64,000 nucleotides of DNA from Mordavella massiliensis (GCF_016901695.1 NZ_JACJKS010000006.1:115494-179493), one strand, 5' to 3'; shown: positions 25,803-35,220, counted from the first letter of the stretch. Made by a program: numbers and translations. The notes: generated by a model not told the origin, from the letters alone.

Positions 25803-26693
25803 TTATGCAAGCCTGATCCCGAAGTCACGCATGGCCTGCGCCAGGCTCTTCTCGTGCTCCGGACTGATTTCTGTGAGCGGCATGCGCAGTCCGCCGCACT
25901 CCATGCCCATCAGGTTGACCGCCTTCTTCACCGGGATCGGGTTGACCTCGCAGAAGAGCTGGTCGATGAGCGGGATCGCCTTCAACTGCAGTTCGCAGGC
26001 GCCCTTCACGTCGCCGGCAAAGAACTTCGCGCAGATGTCGTGCGTCTCCCGCGGCGCCACGTTGGACAGGACGGAGATCACGCCCTTCCCTCCCAGGGAG
26101 AGGAGCGGGACGATCTGGTCGTCGTTGCCGGAGTAGAGATCGATGTTGCCGTCCGTGAGGCTCATGATCTTCGCCACCTGGCTGATATTGCCCGACGCCT
26201 CCTTCACGCCCACGATGTTCGGCACTTCCTTCACAAGCGTCGCCACCGTCTCCGGCGCGATGTTGAGCCCTGTGCGGCTCGCCACGCTGTACATGATGAT
26301 GGGGGCTTTCGCCTCCGCAGCCACCGCCTTGTAGTGGGCGATGAGGCCGCTCTGCGTCGCCTTGTTGTAGTAGGGCGTCACGATCAGCAGGCCGTCCGCG
26401 CCGTCCTCCACGGCCTCCCTCGACATATCGATGGTCGTGTATGTAGCGTTGGAACCTGTGCCGGCGATCACGGGCAGGCGTCCCTTTGCCCGCTCCACCG
26501 CAAATTTGATGCATTCCATGTGCTCCTCTTCGGATAACGTGGACGACTCTCCGGTCGTACCGCAGATGATCAGACTGTCCGTCCCGTTCTCACAATGGAA
26601 ATCGATCAGTTCATCCAGTTTATCAAAATTTACGCTGCCGTCTTCGCGAAACGGAGTAACAAGCGCTACTCCCGCGCCAGTAAAAATTGCCAT
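25803..26693 (-). CDS. dapA: 4-hydroxy-tetrahydrodipicolinate synthase
   Basis: 296 residues of the class I aldolase TIM-barrel family. ICGTTGESSTLSEEEH binds pyruvate (Thr-Thr), and the Schiff-base lysine is in VGVKEASGNI near 160. The usual YNVPxRT segment here reads YSVASRTG: the key tyrosine and arginine remain, while Asn and Pro are replaced. It condenses pyruvate with aspartate semialdehyde, the entry to lysine and cell-wall diaminopimelate. A strong promoter lies just upstream. Related aldolases (e.g. NanA type) are possible, but dapB next door supports DapA. Confidence 0.93.
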   Translation of the reverse strand: MAIFTGAGVALVTPFREDGSVNFDKLDELIDFHCENGTDSLIICGTTGESSTLSEEEHMECIKFAVERAKGRLPVIAGTGSNATYTTIDMSREAVEDGADGLLIVTPYYNKATQSGLIAHYKAVAAEAKAPIIMYSVASRTGLNIAPETVATLVKEVPNIVGVKEASGNISQVAKIMSLTDGNIDLYSGNDDQIVPLLSLGGKGVISVLSNVAPRETHDICAKFFAGDVKGACELQLKAIPLIDQLFCEVNPIPVKKAVNLMGMECGGLRMPLTEISPEHEKSLAQAMRDFGIRLA

Positions 26694-26732
26694 TGTCTTC
26701 CTCCTGCCCTTCTGAAATTAAATCTTTCAAAA

Positions 26733-26761
26733 AGTGTATCATCATTCATTTGCAATGTCAA
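26733..26761 (-). promoter_or_regulatory. dapA promoter
   Basis: Minus-strand consensus -35 TTGACA (26756-26761), 17-bp spacer, extended -10 TGATACACT (hexamer 26733-26738), giving a leader of about 33 bases. No lysine riboswitch fits in this space. Confidence 0.85.
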
Positions 26762-26771
26762 TGCAGCGCCC

Positions 26772-27401
26772 TCAATCCTCCATACATTCCAGCTTGCTCA
26801 CGGACACTTCATAGGCGGTCCGCTTCTCCGACTCCGTCTCCGAGAGCCTCTTGACATACTCCCTGCTCTGGATCCGCCCCAGGATCTGCACGTGCTCCCC
26901 CACCTGGAAGGAGGCCGCGAACCGGGCGTTCCTTCCCCAGCAGATGCAGGGGATGTAGTCCGACTTCCCGTAGGGCCGGTTGACAGCCAGCAGAAGATCC
27001 GCGATCTCCCTGCCAAGGGGCGTCTTCCGGTAGACCGGCAGCTTGCAGATGTAGCCGTCCAGCAGGATGCTGTTCGTCTTCGCCCCGTCCGGCTCCTCGT
27101 CGATGAAGGACACCTCCCGCACAAAGACGGACAGGATCAGCCTGTTCTTCTGCTCGTCGTGCCGGTTGTAGGAGCGGAACTGGCCGGTTGCCATGATGAA
27201 CTCCCCGGTGTAGTCCTGTGTCACATCCAGAAGCCGCTCCGAGATCATGAGCGGGATCCGGTCCTTGGAGCTGCTCAGGCGTCTCACCAGCACATCCACC
27301 ATATAGAACCCTTCCCCGAACACCGTGTGGCTGAACGTGAAGCCGGACGCGATCTGCCCCATAATCGTTACCTGGTTGTTTTCAATGATCTTATCTGACA
27401 T
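26772..27401 (-). CDS. SSB-family (OB-fold) single-stranded DNA-binding protein
   Basis: 209 residues that appear to contain two OB-fold-like halves. The C-terminal half (NSILLDGYICKLPVYRKTPL...IPCICWGRNARFA...GEHVQILGRIQSREY) matches the SSB/PriB strand pattern. The N-terminal half (NQVTIMGQIASGF...GEFIMATGQFRSYN) repeats it loosely. The acidic C-terminal tail typical of replicative SSB (DDDIPF) is missing, so this is probably an accessory SSB. Such proteins are widespread in Lachnospiraceae. Its gene is divergent from typA. Confidence 0.7.
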   Translation of the reverse strand: MSDKIIENNQVTIMGQIASGFTFSHTVFGEGFYMVDVLVRRLSSSKDRIPLMISERLLDVTQDYTGEFIMATGQFRSYNRHDEQKNRLILSVFVREVSFIDEEPDGAKTNSILLDGYICKLPVYRKTPLGREIADLLLAVNRPYGKSDYIPCICWGRNARFAASFQVGEHVQILGRIQSREYVKRLSETESEKRTAYEVSVSKLECMED

Positions 27402-27496
27402 GATCTTACAATCTCCCTTCCTCCGAATCGTATTTTTATGCCTTTGAAGTCACTACCTAATTTATGCGGGAAATCCATGGATTAGAACTAAATTCT

Positions 27497-27525
27497 TTGT
27501 TTTTTGCCGGAAATTATGATACACT
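27497..27525 (+). promoter_or_regulatory. typA promoter
   Basis: -35 TTGTTT (27497-27502), 17-bp spacer, extended -10 TGATACACT (hexamer 27520-27525). The perfect 12-bp dyad AATCCATGGATT (27472-27483) lies just upstream and may be a binding site. Confidence 0.6.
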
Positions 27526-27579
27526 ATTAAAGTTACAGAAGAATGGAATATTAATAGGAAGAGAAAAGGAAGATTTCAT

Positions 27580-29409
27580 ATGAAGACGAAACGCGAAGAT
27601 GTGCGTAATATTGCGATCATCGCCCATGTTGACCACGGCAAGACAACACTGGTCGATGAGCTTTTGAAACAGAGCGGCGTGTTCCGCGAGAACCAGGAAG
27701 TGGCCGAGCGCGTCATGGACTCCAACGATATCGAGAGGGAGCGCGGGATCACGATCCTCTCCAAGAATACGGCTGTCTTCTACAAGGGGACGAAGATCAA
27801 CATCGTCGACACGCCGGGCCACGCCGACTTCGGCGGCGAGGTGGAGCGCGTCCTGAAGATGGTGAACGGCGTCATCCTCGTGGTGGACGCCTTTGAGGGG
27901 GCCATGCCCCAGACAAAGTTCGTGCTGCGCAAGGCGCTGGAGCTGAAGCTCCCCGTCATCGTGTGCATCAACAAGATCGACCGCCCGGAGGCGCGGCCGG
28001 CGGAGGTCATCGACGAGGTGCTGGAGCTCCTCATCGATCTGGACGCGCCGGAGGAGCTTCTGGACTGCCCCTTCGTCTTCGCCTCGGCGAAGGACGGGTA
28101 CGCCCTGCTGGACCTGGAGGACAAGCCGGCGAACATGGTGCCCCTCTTTGAGACGATCCTGGACTACATCCCGGCTCCCGAGGGGGATCCGGAGGCGGAC
28201 ACCCAGGTCCTCATCAGCACCATCGACTACAACGAGTATGTGGGCCGCATCGGCATCGGCAAGGTGGACAACGGCACGATCCGCACGAACCAGGACGCGG
28301 TCGTGGTCAACCACCACGACCCGGACCGTCTGATGAAGGTGCGCATCAGCCGGCTCTACGAGTTCGACGGCCTGAACCGGGTGGAGGTAAAGGAGGCGTC
28401 CGTCGGATCCATCGTGGCCATCTCCGGCATCGCGGACCTGTCCATCGGCGATACCATCTGCTCGCCGGAGAACCCGCAGGCCATCCCCTTCCAGAAGATA
28501 TCCGAGCCCACCATCGCCATGCAGTTCAAAGTCAACGACAGCCCCTTTGCGGGACAGGAGGGCAAGTACGTCACGTCCCGCCACATCCGCGACCGCCTGT
28601 TCCGGGAGCTGAACACGGACGTCAGCCTGCGGGTGGAGGAGACGGAGGACATGGATACCTTCAAGGTATCCGGCCGCGGGGAGCTGCACCTGTCCGTGCT
28701 CATCGAGAACATGCGCCGGGAGGGCTATGAATTCGCCGTCAGCAAGGCGGAAGTCCTCTACCACAAGGATGAGAAGGGCAGGCTGCTGGAGCCCATGGAG
28801 ACCGCCTACATCGACGTGCCGGACGAGTTCACCGGCGTGGTCATCGAGAAGCTCGGCCAGCGCAAAGGCGAGCTTCGCAGCATGGGCCCCATCGGGAGCA
28901 GCTACACCCGGATGGAATTCTCCATCCCCTCCAGGGGGCTCATCGGCTACCGGGGCGATTTCCTGACAGACACAAAGGGAAACGGTATCATGAACACGGC
29001 CTTTGACGGCTACGCGCCCTACAAGGGGGATATCCAGTACCGCAAGCAGGGCTCCCTCATCGCCTTTGAGACGGGCGAGTCCGTCACCTACGGCCTCTAC
29101 AGCGCCCAGGAGAGGGGCGCCCTCTTCATCGGCCCCGGCGAGAAGGTCTACGCCGGCATGGTCATCGGCGAGAACGGCAAGACGGACGACATCGAGGTGA
29201 ATGTCTGCCGCACGAAGCACCTGACCAACACCCGCTCCTCCAGCGCGGACGAGGCGCTGCGCCTGACGCCGCCGCGGGTCCTGAGCCTGGAGCAGGCGCT
29301 GGACTTCATCGACACAGACGAGCTGCTGGAGGTCACCCCCAAATCCCTGCGCATCCGCAAGAAGATCCTGGATCCCAAGCTGCGCAGGAGAAGCAACTAC
29401 AACAAATAG
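27580..29409 (+). CDS. typA: Translational GTPase TypA/BipA
   Basis: 609 residues. The G domain shows G1 [15 protein letters not shown] (about 15-29), the switch ERERGITI, G3 [15 protein letters not shown] and G4 [10 protein letters not shown]. Domains II, III and V and the BipA-specific C-terminal domain follow, with [20 protein letters not shown] and [14 protein letters not shown] as signatures. It binds the 70S ribosome like EF-G and aids large-subunit assembly and stress growth, especially in the cold. The start has AGGAAGA upstream. A membrane protein gene follows after 27 bases and is probably co-transcribed. Confidence 0.96.
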   Translation: MKTKREDVRNIAIIAHVDHGKTTLVDELLKQSGVFRENQEVAERVMDSNDIERERGITILSKNTAVFYKGTKINIVDTPGHADFGGEVERVLKMVNGVILVVDAFEGAMPQTKFVLRKALELKLPVIVCINKIDRPEARPAEVIDEVLELLIDLDAPEELLDCPFVFASAKDGYALLDLEDKPANMVPLFETILDYIPAPEGDPEADTQVLISTIDYNEYVGRIGIGKVDNGTIRTNQDAVVVNHHDPDRLMKVRISRLYEFDGLNRVEVKEASVGSIVAISGIADLSIGDTICSPENPQAIPFQKISEPTIAMQFKVNDSPFAGQEGKYVTSRHIRDRLFRELNTDVSLRVEETEDMDTFKVSGRGELHLSVLIENMRREGYEFAVSKAEVLYHKDEKGRLLEPMETAYIDVPDEFTGVVIEKLGQRKGELRSMGPIGSSYTRMEFSIPSRGLIGYRGDFLTDTKGNGIMNTAFDGYAPYKGDIQYRKQGSLIAFETGESVTYGLYSAQERGALFIGPGEKVYAGMVIGENGKTDDIEVNVCRTKHLTNTRSSSADEALRLTPPRVLSLEQALDFIDTDELLEVTPKSLRIRKKILDPKLRRRSNYNK

Positions 29410-29436
29410 CAACCGCCCACAACAGGAGGAAATCCC

Positions 29437-30051
29437 ATGGGAAAATATTTTTCTGCCTTTTTGACACGTCTGACCGTATTTCTGGAGTTCTTCATCTCCA
29501 TCATGCTGGCCGTAGGCATCATACTCCTCTGCGCCCGGCTGGCCGGGTCCCTGATCCACATACCGGACCTGGACGTGTATCCGAACTATGACGATCTGCT
29601 GGCCGCCTGCTTCGAGCTGATCATCGGCGTGGAGCTGATCCGCATGATGTGCTACCACACCCCCGACACGGTGTTCGAGGTGCTTCTCTTTGCCATTGCC
29701 AGGCAGATCATCATCGACCACACATCCGCCCTCTCAAGCCTGATCGGCGTGGCGGCCATCGCCGTCCTGTTCGCCACAAGGAAGTATCTCTTCTTCGGCT
29801 ACGACATGCTGGAGAAAAACATATTCCGGGGCTCCTCCCGGGTGCGGGTCGTCAACAAGGTCATGGGCTGCCATCTGCCCTGCACATCCGACTCCGACAC
29901 CCTGGAATCCGCCTTCTGCGCCAAGGCTGAGGCCGAGGATATCACGCCCAGGGAGGACGCCTGCGTCTACTTTGAAGACGCGGGACTTCGGATCACAAAA
30001 ATGCGCGACGGAAAAATCAAGAGAATTGAAGTAATACATGCTATACATTGA
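29437..30051 (+). CDS. PsiE-like membrane protein
   Basis: 204 residues with four hydrophobic segments (about 13-38, 48-72, 80-100 and 101-122), then a soluble C-terminal part. The arrangement with FELIIGVELIRMM, DTVFEVLLFAIARQIIIDH and a fourth helix resembles phosphate-starvation-inducible PsiE-family proteins. The C-terminal soluble region (GSSRVRVVNKVMG...DACVYFEDAGLRITKMRDGKI) looks like a small ligand- or partner-binding domain as in transporter-associated domains. Function unknown. An AGGAGG site precedes the ATG. It lies between typA and hpf. Confidence 0.6.
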   Translation: MGKYFSAFLTRLTVFLEFFISIMLAVGIILLCARLAGSLIHIPDLDVYPNYDDLLAACFELIIGVELIRMMCYHTPDTVFEVLLFAIARQIIIDHTSALSSLIGVAAIAVLFATRKYLFFGYDMLEKNIFRGSSRVRVVNKVMGCHLPCTSDSDTLESAFCAKAEAEDITPREDACVYFEDAGLRITKMRDGKIKRIEVIHAIH

Positions 30052-30155
30052 CAGAAAAACATGTTATACTCGATATATCAGATAGAAGTTGGTTAATGAT
30101 GATTTTTGTCAGACATTATTCCATCTGAAATCATATCGCAAAGGAGTTGGACAGT

Positions 30156-30692
30156 ATGAAATTTATCATTAGTGGAAAGAACATTGAAGTTACGCCCGGC
30201 TTAAAAGACACGATCACACACAAGCTCGGCAAACTGGAGCGGTACTTTACTCCGGATACCGAGATCATCGTCACCCTGAGCGTGGAGAAGGAACGCCAGA
30301 AGATCGAGGTGACCATCCCGGTGAAGGGAAACATCATCCGCTCCGAGCAGGTCAGCAGCGACATGTACGTATCCATTGATCTTGTAGAGGAAGTCATCGA
30401 GAGACAGCTCCGCAAATATAAAACAAAACTGATCGCGAGACACCAGGACGGCGGCAATTTCCGTCAGGAGTTCTTCGACGAGGCGGACACGCCCGGAAGC
30501 GACGAGGAGATCCGCATCGTGCGGACCAAGCGCTTCGGCATCAAGCCCATGTACCCGGAGGACGCCTGCATCCAGATGGATCTTCTGGGACACGATTTCT
30601 TCGTATTCTGCAATGCGGAGACGGACGAAGTCAACGTGGTGTACAGAAGAAAGGACGGAACCTTCGGCCTGATCGAGCCCGAGTTCCAGTAA
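30156..30692 (+). CDS. hpf: Ribosome hibernation promoting factor, long form
   Basis: 178 residues from the ATG at 30156 (MKFIISGKNIEVTPGLKDTI), chosen for AAGGAG ten bases upstream; another ATG 9 bases earlier is less well placed. The N-terminal domain (1-100) is the S30AE/RaiA ribosome-binding fold. The C-terminal domain (about 120-178: IVRTKRFGIKPMYPEDACIQM...VVYRRKDGTFGLIEP) makes long HPF dimerise 70S ribosomes into 100S particles in stationary phase. A possible promoter with TTGACA near 30049 overlaps the end of the previous gene. Confidence 0.96.
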   Translation: MKFIISGKNIEVTPGLKDTITHKLGKLERYFTPDTEIIVTLSVEKERQKIEVTIPVKGNIIRSEQVSSDMYVSIDLVEEVIERQLRKYKTKLIARHQDGGNFRQEFFDEADTPGSDEEIRIVRTKRFGIKPMYPEDACIQMDLLGHDFFVFCNAETDEVNVVYRRKDGTFGLIEPEFQ

Positions 30693-30710
30693 AAGATTTT
30701 ATAAGGCGAT

Positions 30711-30752
30711 AAAAAATACAGGTCCCGGCATCATGCCAGGACCTGTATTTTT
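30711..30752. terminator. Bidirectional terminator shared by hpf and yigZ
   Basis: AAAATACAGGTCC...GGACCTGTATTTT is a perfect 13-bp stem with A- and T-runs on both sides. The yigZ stop codon lies in its loop, so the end of the yigZ coding region forms half of the terminator. Confidence 0.9.
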
Positions 30753-31378
30753 CCGTCCTCCTTAGCGTAGAAGCAGGCTCCCCTCTCTGCAAGGATGGCC
30801 CTGCCTCCGGTTCCGTCCGTCAGCTCCTCCAGAAGCGCCTCCTTCTCCCCGGCGGGGACAAGCGCCTCCAGATCCACCTTCTCCGCGTAGGCGCTCGCAA
30901 GCACCGGTATCCCCCTCTCGCCCAGGAGATACTGGATCCTGCCCAGATCCGGGTACTCCGCCGTGATCCCCAGGCGCACGCCCTCTCTTCTTACAACGAC
31001 CCGGGAGGCGGCAAGCCCCTCCTTCGCGGCCCCCTGGTAGGCGCGGACGAGGCCGCCCGTCCCGAGGAGGGTGCCGCCGAAATACCGGGTGACCACCACG
31101 GCCGTGTCGTGCAGGTTCTCCCCCAGCAGCACATCCAGCATGGGGCGCCCCGCCGTGCCGCCCGGCTCCCCGTCGTCGCTGTAGCGCTGGACCTCCTGGC
31201 GCTCCCCGATGACATAGGCATAGCAGTTATGCCTGGCGTCCCAGTATTGCTTGCGCACGGACTCTATGAAGGCCGCCGCCTCCTCCTCGCTCTTCACCGG
31301 GCGGACCGTGGCGATGAACCTCGATTTCTTCTCAGTGATCTCTCCCTCGCCGCCCTGCAGCACCATCCTGTATTCCAC
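30731..31378 (-). CDS. YigZ/IMPACT family protein (UPF0029)
   Basis: 215 residues from GTG at 31378 (MEYRMVLQGGEGEITEKKSR), preferred because AAAGGGGAG lies nine bases upstream; a TTG at 31411 would add eleven unlikely residues. The UPF0029 signature is DDGEPGGTAGRPMLDVL, followed by VVVTRYFGGTLLGTGGLVRAY. The C-terminal half has an EF-G domain IV-like fold. Members interact with translation factors (IMPACT/Yih1 in eukaryotes); the bacterial role is unclear. It is convergent with hpf, sharing its terminator, and divergent from the PBP gene. Confidence 0.88.
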   Translation of the reverse strand: MEYRMVLQGGEGEITEKKSRFIATVRPVKSEEEAAAFIESVRKQYWDARHNCYAYVIGERQEVQRYSDDGEPGGTAGRPMLDVLLGENLHDTAVVVTRYFGGTLLGTGGLVRAYQGAAKEGLAASRVVVRREGVRLGITAEYPDLGRIQYLLGERGIPVLASAYAEKVDLEALVPAGEKEALLEELTDGTGGRAILAERGACFYAKEDGKIQVLA

Positions 31379-31495
31379 TTCCGCATTCTCCCCTTTCCGG
31401 CAGCCCCGCAAAATCCGGCAGATGCCGTCATTACCTACTACTATACTGCATTTCTTAAGTTTTTCCTACCGAAATGTGAAGTTTTCATTTTTTTC

Positions 31496-31524
31496 TTTAT
31501 TTCAACAGGCAGATTTGCTATAAT
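31496..31524 (+). promoter_or_regulatory. Promoter of the class A PBP gene
   Basis: Weak -35 TTTATT (31496-31501), 17-bp spacer, extended -10 TGCTATAAT (hexamer 31519-31524), with a leader of about 20 bases carrying AGGAGG. Confidence 0.65.
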
Positions 31525-31551
31525 GTCTAAAGTATGAAGGAGGCTGAATAC

Positions 31552-34179
31552 ATGAATTATGGAAAGAAGAAGGCTTCTAAGAGACAAAAGCAGATCTCTT
31601 CCAAAGCGGCCATGCAGGGGAAGCGCGTCTCCGTGCGCCTGCTGAAGGGTTTCATCCTGTGCGTGCTGGCCATCTGCCTCATCGGGCTGATCGGCGGTCT
31701 GCTCTTTGCCAAGAGGATCCTTGACAATTCGCCGGAAGTCACGCCGGACGACGTCCGCCCCAAGGGGTACACGACCATCGTCTACGCGGACGACGGAGCC
31801 ACGGAGCTGGAACGGTTCGTAGAGGCCGGATCCAACCGTGAATACAAATCCATCGACCAGATCCCCAAGGACCTGCAGCATGCGTTCGTGGCCATCGAGG
31901 ACGAGCGCTTTTACGAGCACAACGGGATCGACCCCCAGGGCATCCTCCGCGCGGCTGTGCAGGGCATCTCCTCCGGGGGCAACTTCTCCCAGGGCGCCAG
32001 CACACTGACGCAGCAGCTCATCAAGAACAACGTCTTCCCGGATTTCGTGAACGAGGAGACTTTTTACGACCGGCTGGAGCGGAAGATCCAGGAGCAGTTC
32101 CTCGCCCTCGACATCGAGAAGCAGATGTCCAAAAACGAGATCATGGAGGCTTACCTGAACACCATCAACCTGGGACAGAACACGCTGGGCGTCCAGTCCG
32201 CTTCCAAGCGGTACTTCAACAAGGATGTGTCCGAGCTCACCCTGTCCGAGTGCGCGGTGCTGGCGGGCATCACCCAGAACCCGTCCCTGTACAACCCCAT
32301 CACCAACCCGGAGGACAACGCGCGGCGCCGCACGGAAGTGCTGGATAAGATGCTGGATCAGGGATACATTAACCAGGCCGCCTACGATGAAGCGATAGCG
32401 GACGACGTCTACAGCCGCATCCAGGCTGTCGACGGCACCATCGGCGAGGATTCGCCCTATTCCTATTTTATAGACGCCCTCTCCGAGCAGGTCATCGACG
32501 ACCTCATGTCCCGTCTCGGATACACGGAGAGCCAGGCCTACAACGCCCTCTACAGCGGCGGCCTGACCATCATCTCCACGCAGAATACTACCATGCAGCA
32601 GATCTGCGACGAGGAGATGAACAACGACGCCAATTTCCCGTGGCTGAAAGAATACGGCCTCTCCTACGCGCTGACTGTCACCCGCGCGGACGGCACCATC
32701 GAGAACTATGGTTCAGAGGCTGTGGAGGCATACCGGGAGAGCACCTACGGCATAGAGTCCGCGCTGACCTTCTCGTCTGAGGATCAGGCCAGAGCCATGG
32801 TGGAGGAGTGGAAGGCGACCATCGCCCGGGAGGGCGACACCTACGACGAGCGCATCACCATCACGCCTCAGCCCCAGGCTTCTGTCACCATCATGGACCA
32901 GGCCACCGGGCAGATCAAGGCTATGGTGGGCGGACGGGGCGCCAAGGAGACGAGCCAGAGCCTGAACCGGGCCTACCGGGGTTCCAAGCGCCAGCCCGGA
33001 TCCTGCTTCAAGATCGTCGCCACCTACGCGCCGGCTCTCGATACAAACCAGGTGACGCTGGCCACTGTCTTCGACGACAAACCGTGGCATTACTCCAACG
33101 GAACCGAATTTAAAAACGTAGGCAACGCCTATTATGGGAACGTCACCGTGCGCGAGGCCATCGCCCAGTCCATGAACTCCGTAGCTGTACAGACGATTCA
33201 GCAGATCGGTCCCCAGCTTGGGTACGAATATGCGAAGGACAACTTCCGCATGAGTACGCTGGTAGAGGATGACATGTACGAGCCGATCGCTCTGGGAGGC
33301 GTCAACGGTGTGTACAACTATGAACTGTGCGCAGCCTTTGCATCCATCGCAAACAGCGGCACGTACAATACGCCGACGCTGTACACCAAGATCCTGGACC
33401 ATGACGGCAATGTGCTGATCGAGAATCCCACAGAATCGCACCAGGCAGTCAAGGACAGCACCGCCGCACTGCTCACCAGCGCCATGGAGAGCGTTGTGCA
33501 GGAAGGAAGCGGCCGCGCGGCTGCCCTGGACAACATGCCGGTGGCCGGCAAGACCGGAACCGCTGACAACGACAAGGACATCTGGTTCTGCGGTTTCACC
33601 CCCTACTACACCTGCGCGGTGTGGGGCGGTTATGACGATCCTAAATCCATGACCAACATTGATACAACCTTCCGTTTCCGGATCTGGAAGTCTATCATGA
33701 GCCGCATTCACGCGGGACTGGAGACGAAAGACTTCTCTATGCCCGCCTCGGTAGAGCAGAAGACAGTCTGCACCCTCTCCGGCCAGCTTGCACGGCCGGG
33801 CTGTCCGGCTGTAACAGAATTTTTTGCAGCGGACAACTCGCCCACAGAAGCCTGCCCGGGACATGGTTCTTCCGGCGGCGGAAGCGGATCGGAAAGCTCC
33901 GGCGGCAATGCTGCTGCGGATCCCAATGCCGGCACCGGTTCCGCACCGGCGGCTGATCCAAACGCAGGCGGCAGCACCGGCGGCAATACCGGCGGCGGCA
34001 CAGATCCCGGCACCGGCGGCGGCACGGATCCCGGCACCGGCGGCGGCACGGATCCCGGCACCGGCGGCGGTACGGATCCCGGCACCGGCGGCGGCACGGA
34101 TCCCGGCACCGGCGGCGGCACGGATCCCGGCACCGGCGGCGGCACGGATCCCGGCACCGGCGGCGAAACAACCGGATAA
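31552..34179 (+). CDS. Class A penicillin-binding protein (transglycosylase/transpeptidase)
   Basis: 875 residues from the ATG at 31552, which has AGGAGG eight bases upstream. A short basic cytoplasmic tail is followed by one membrane helix (about 30-58). The GT51 glycosyltransferase shows EDERFYEHNGIDPQGILRA with the catalytic Glu, QGASTLTQQLIKN, and the transpeptidase shows SxxK in PGSCFKIV, SMNS and KTGTAD. It polymerises and cross-links peptidoglycan outside the membrane. The C-terminus ends in a Gly/Ser/Asn-rich stretch and seven perfect 8-residue repeats (TDPGTGGG-type), like wall-spanning linkers. A perfect 21-bp terminator follows. Confidence 0.95.
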   Translation: MNYGKKKASKRQKQISSKAAMQGKRVSVRLLKGFILCVLAICLIGLIGGLLFAKRILDNSPEVTPDDVRPKGYTTIVYADDGATELERFVEAGSNREYKSIDQIPKDLQHAFVAIEDERFYEHNGIDPQGILRAAVQGISSGGNFSQGASTLTQQLIKNNVFPDFVNEETFYDRLERKIQEQFLALDIEKQMSKNEIMEAYLNTINLGQNTLGVQSASKRYFNKDVSELTLSECAVLAGITQNPSLYNPITNPEDNARRRTEVLDKMLDQGYINQAAYDEAIADDVYSRIQAVDGTIGEDSPYSYFIDALSEQVIDDLMSRLGYTESQAYNALYSGGLTIISTQNTTMQQICDEEMNNDANFPWLKEYGLSYALTVTRADGTIENYGSEAVEAYRESTYGIESALTFSSEDQARAMVEEWKATIAREGDTYDERITITPQPQASVTIMDQATGQIKAMVGGRGAKETSQSLNRAYRGSKRQPGSCFKIVATYAPALDTNQVTLATVFDDKPWHYSNGTEFKNVGNAYYGNVTVREAIAQSMNSVAVQTIQQIGPQLGYEYAKDNFRMSTLVEDDMYEPIALGGVNGVYNYELCAAFASIANSGTYNTPTLYTKILDHDGNVLIENPTESHQAVKDSTAALLTSAMESVVQEGSGRAAALDNMPVAGKTGTADNDKDIWFCGFTPYYTCAVWGGYDDPKSMTNIDTTFRFRIWKSIMSRIHAGLETKDFSMPASVEQKTVCTLSGQLARPGCPAVTEFFAADNSPTEACPGHGSSGGGSGSESSGGNAAADPNAGTGSAPAADPNAGGSTGGNTGGGTDPGTGGGTDPGTGGGTDPGTGGGTDPGTGGGTDPGTGGGTDPGTGGGTDPGTGGETTG
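33997..34164 (+). repeat. Seven tandem 24-bp repeats in the PBP C-terminal tail
   Basis: Seven in-frame 24-bp units, 33997 to 34164, encode GTDPGTGG repeatedly. Units differ only at single positions (e.g. CAGATC in the first, TACGGATC in the fourth). Such near-identical units suggest copy number changes by slippage between strains. Confidence 0.9.
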
Positions 34180-34180
34180 C

Positions 34181-34227
34181 AGCAAAAAAAGAGATGTACG
34201 CGATATGCGTACATCTCTTTTTTTGCT
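34181..34227. terminator. Bidirectional terminator between the PBP gene and the glucokinase gene
   Basis: AGCAAAAAAAGAGATGTACGC and its exact complement flank a five-base loop: a perfect 21-bp stem including the A- and T-runs. It terminates both convergent genes. Confidence 0.95.
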
Positions 34228-34263
34228 CCTGATTCGATCCGGGCCCTGTAAAGCCGGATCCGG

Positions 34264-35193
34264 TCAGATGATGAGCCTGGCCGCGCCGCAGATCCCCGCG
34301 TCGTTTCCGAGGGTCGCCAGCACGATCTGCGTGTCCATATTGGCGAAGAAGGCCTTCTCCCGGAAAGGCTTCTCGATAAACGGAAGAAGGGCTTCCCCCG
34401 CATGGGAGACGCCGCCGCCGATCACGATCCGCTCCGGATCCGCCACAACGGCAAGGTTGGCAAGGGCATAGCCGAGATAGCGCCCGAACTCCTCCGCGAT
34501 CTCTGTCGCTGTCTCATCCCCTTGTTTCACCGCGTCAAAGACAGTCTTCGCGCTTATGTTCTTTCCCTCCAGGAGCGTCTTTCCGTGGGGTTTGGAAAGC
34601 CGGATCCTGGCCAGCCTGGCAATGCCGGTGGCCGAGGCATACTGCTCCAGACAGCCCTTCCTGCCGCAGCCGCACGCCTGCGTCTCCTCATAGTTCACAC
34701 AGATGTGTCCGATCTCTCCGCCGGCCCCGTGGGCGCCGTCCAGGATGTTCCCGTGGCAGATCACGCCGCCGCCCACGCCTGTGCCCAGGGTCACCATGAC
34801 CATGTCCTGGCAGCCCTTCCCGGCGCCGAGCCACATCTCACCCAGGGCCGCCACATTGGCGTCGTTCCCGATCCTGGCCCGGATCCCCGGCAGGAGTTCC
34901 TCCAGTTCCTTTTTCACGTTCTTGTATCCCCAGCCGAGGTTGGCTGTGTTTTTCACAATGCCGTCCTTCACCGGCGCGGGGACGCCCATGCCGACACCGA
35001 CGGTATCGCTGGCGGATATGCCTCTCTCCTCCATCTTCGCCCGGATGGAAGCCGCGATATCCGGGAGCACATTCCTCCCCTCATCTTCCGTGCGGGTCCT
35101 GATCTCCCACTTCTCGAACAGCTCTCCCTTCGGCGAGAACAGTCCCATCTTCACCGTGGTGCCGCCCACGTCCACTCCGAAACAATACTTCAT
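34264..35193 (-). CDS. glk: ROK family glucokinase
   Basis: 309 residues. Phosphate-binding loop FGVDVGGTTVKMGLF (5-19), catalytic region IGNDANVAALGEMW, GTGVGGGVI, and the ROK zinc motif GHICVNYEETQACGCGRKGC followed by LEQYASATGI. No N-terminal DNA-binding domain is present, so it is an enzyme rather than a repressor. Glucose is the most likely substrate. It is the last gene of uvrC-hprK-glk; neighbouring HPr kinase points to a shared role in carbon control. Confidence 0.92.
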   Translation of the reverse strand: MKYCFGVDVGGTTVKMGLFSPKGELFEKWEIRTRTEDEGRNVLPDIAASIRAKMEERGISASDTVGVGMGVPAPVKDGIVKNTANLGWGYKNVKKELEELLPGIRARIGNDANVAALGEMWLGAGKGCQDMVMVTLGTGVGGGVICHGNILDGAHGAGGEIGHICVNYEETQACGCGRKGCLEQYASATGIARLARIRLSKPHGKTLLEGKNISAKTVFDAVKQGDETATEIAEEFGRYLGYALANLAVVADPERIVIGGGVSHAGEALLPFIEKPFREKAFFANMDTQIVLATLGNDAGICGAARLII

Positions 35194-35220
35194 CTTCTCT
35201 ATCCTTTCTCCCTTCCTCTT

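Noticed and set aside
24879..26800. Lysine riboswitch for dapA or dapB
   Set aside because: The leaders are only about 30-100 bases and lack the L-box core; lysC also has no room for one.
27514..29721. Minus-strand frame of 735 codons opposite typA
   Set aside because: Antisense shadow of a gene with all GTPase motifs.
30049..30080. TTGACA as a promoter of hpf
   Set aside because: The best -10 candidates lie at 11, 18 or 20 bp, none convincing; noted only in the hpf entry.
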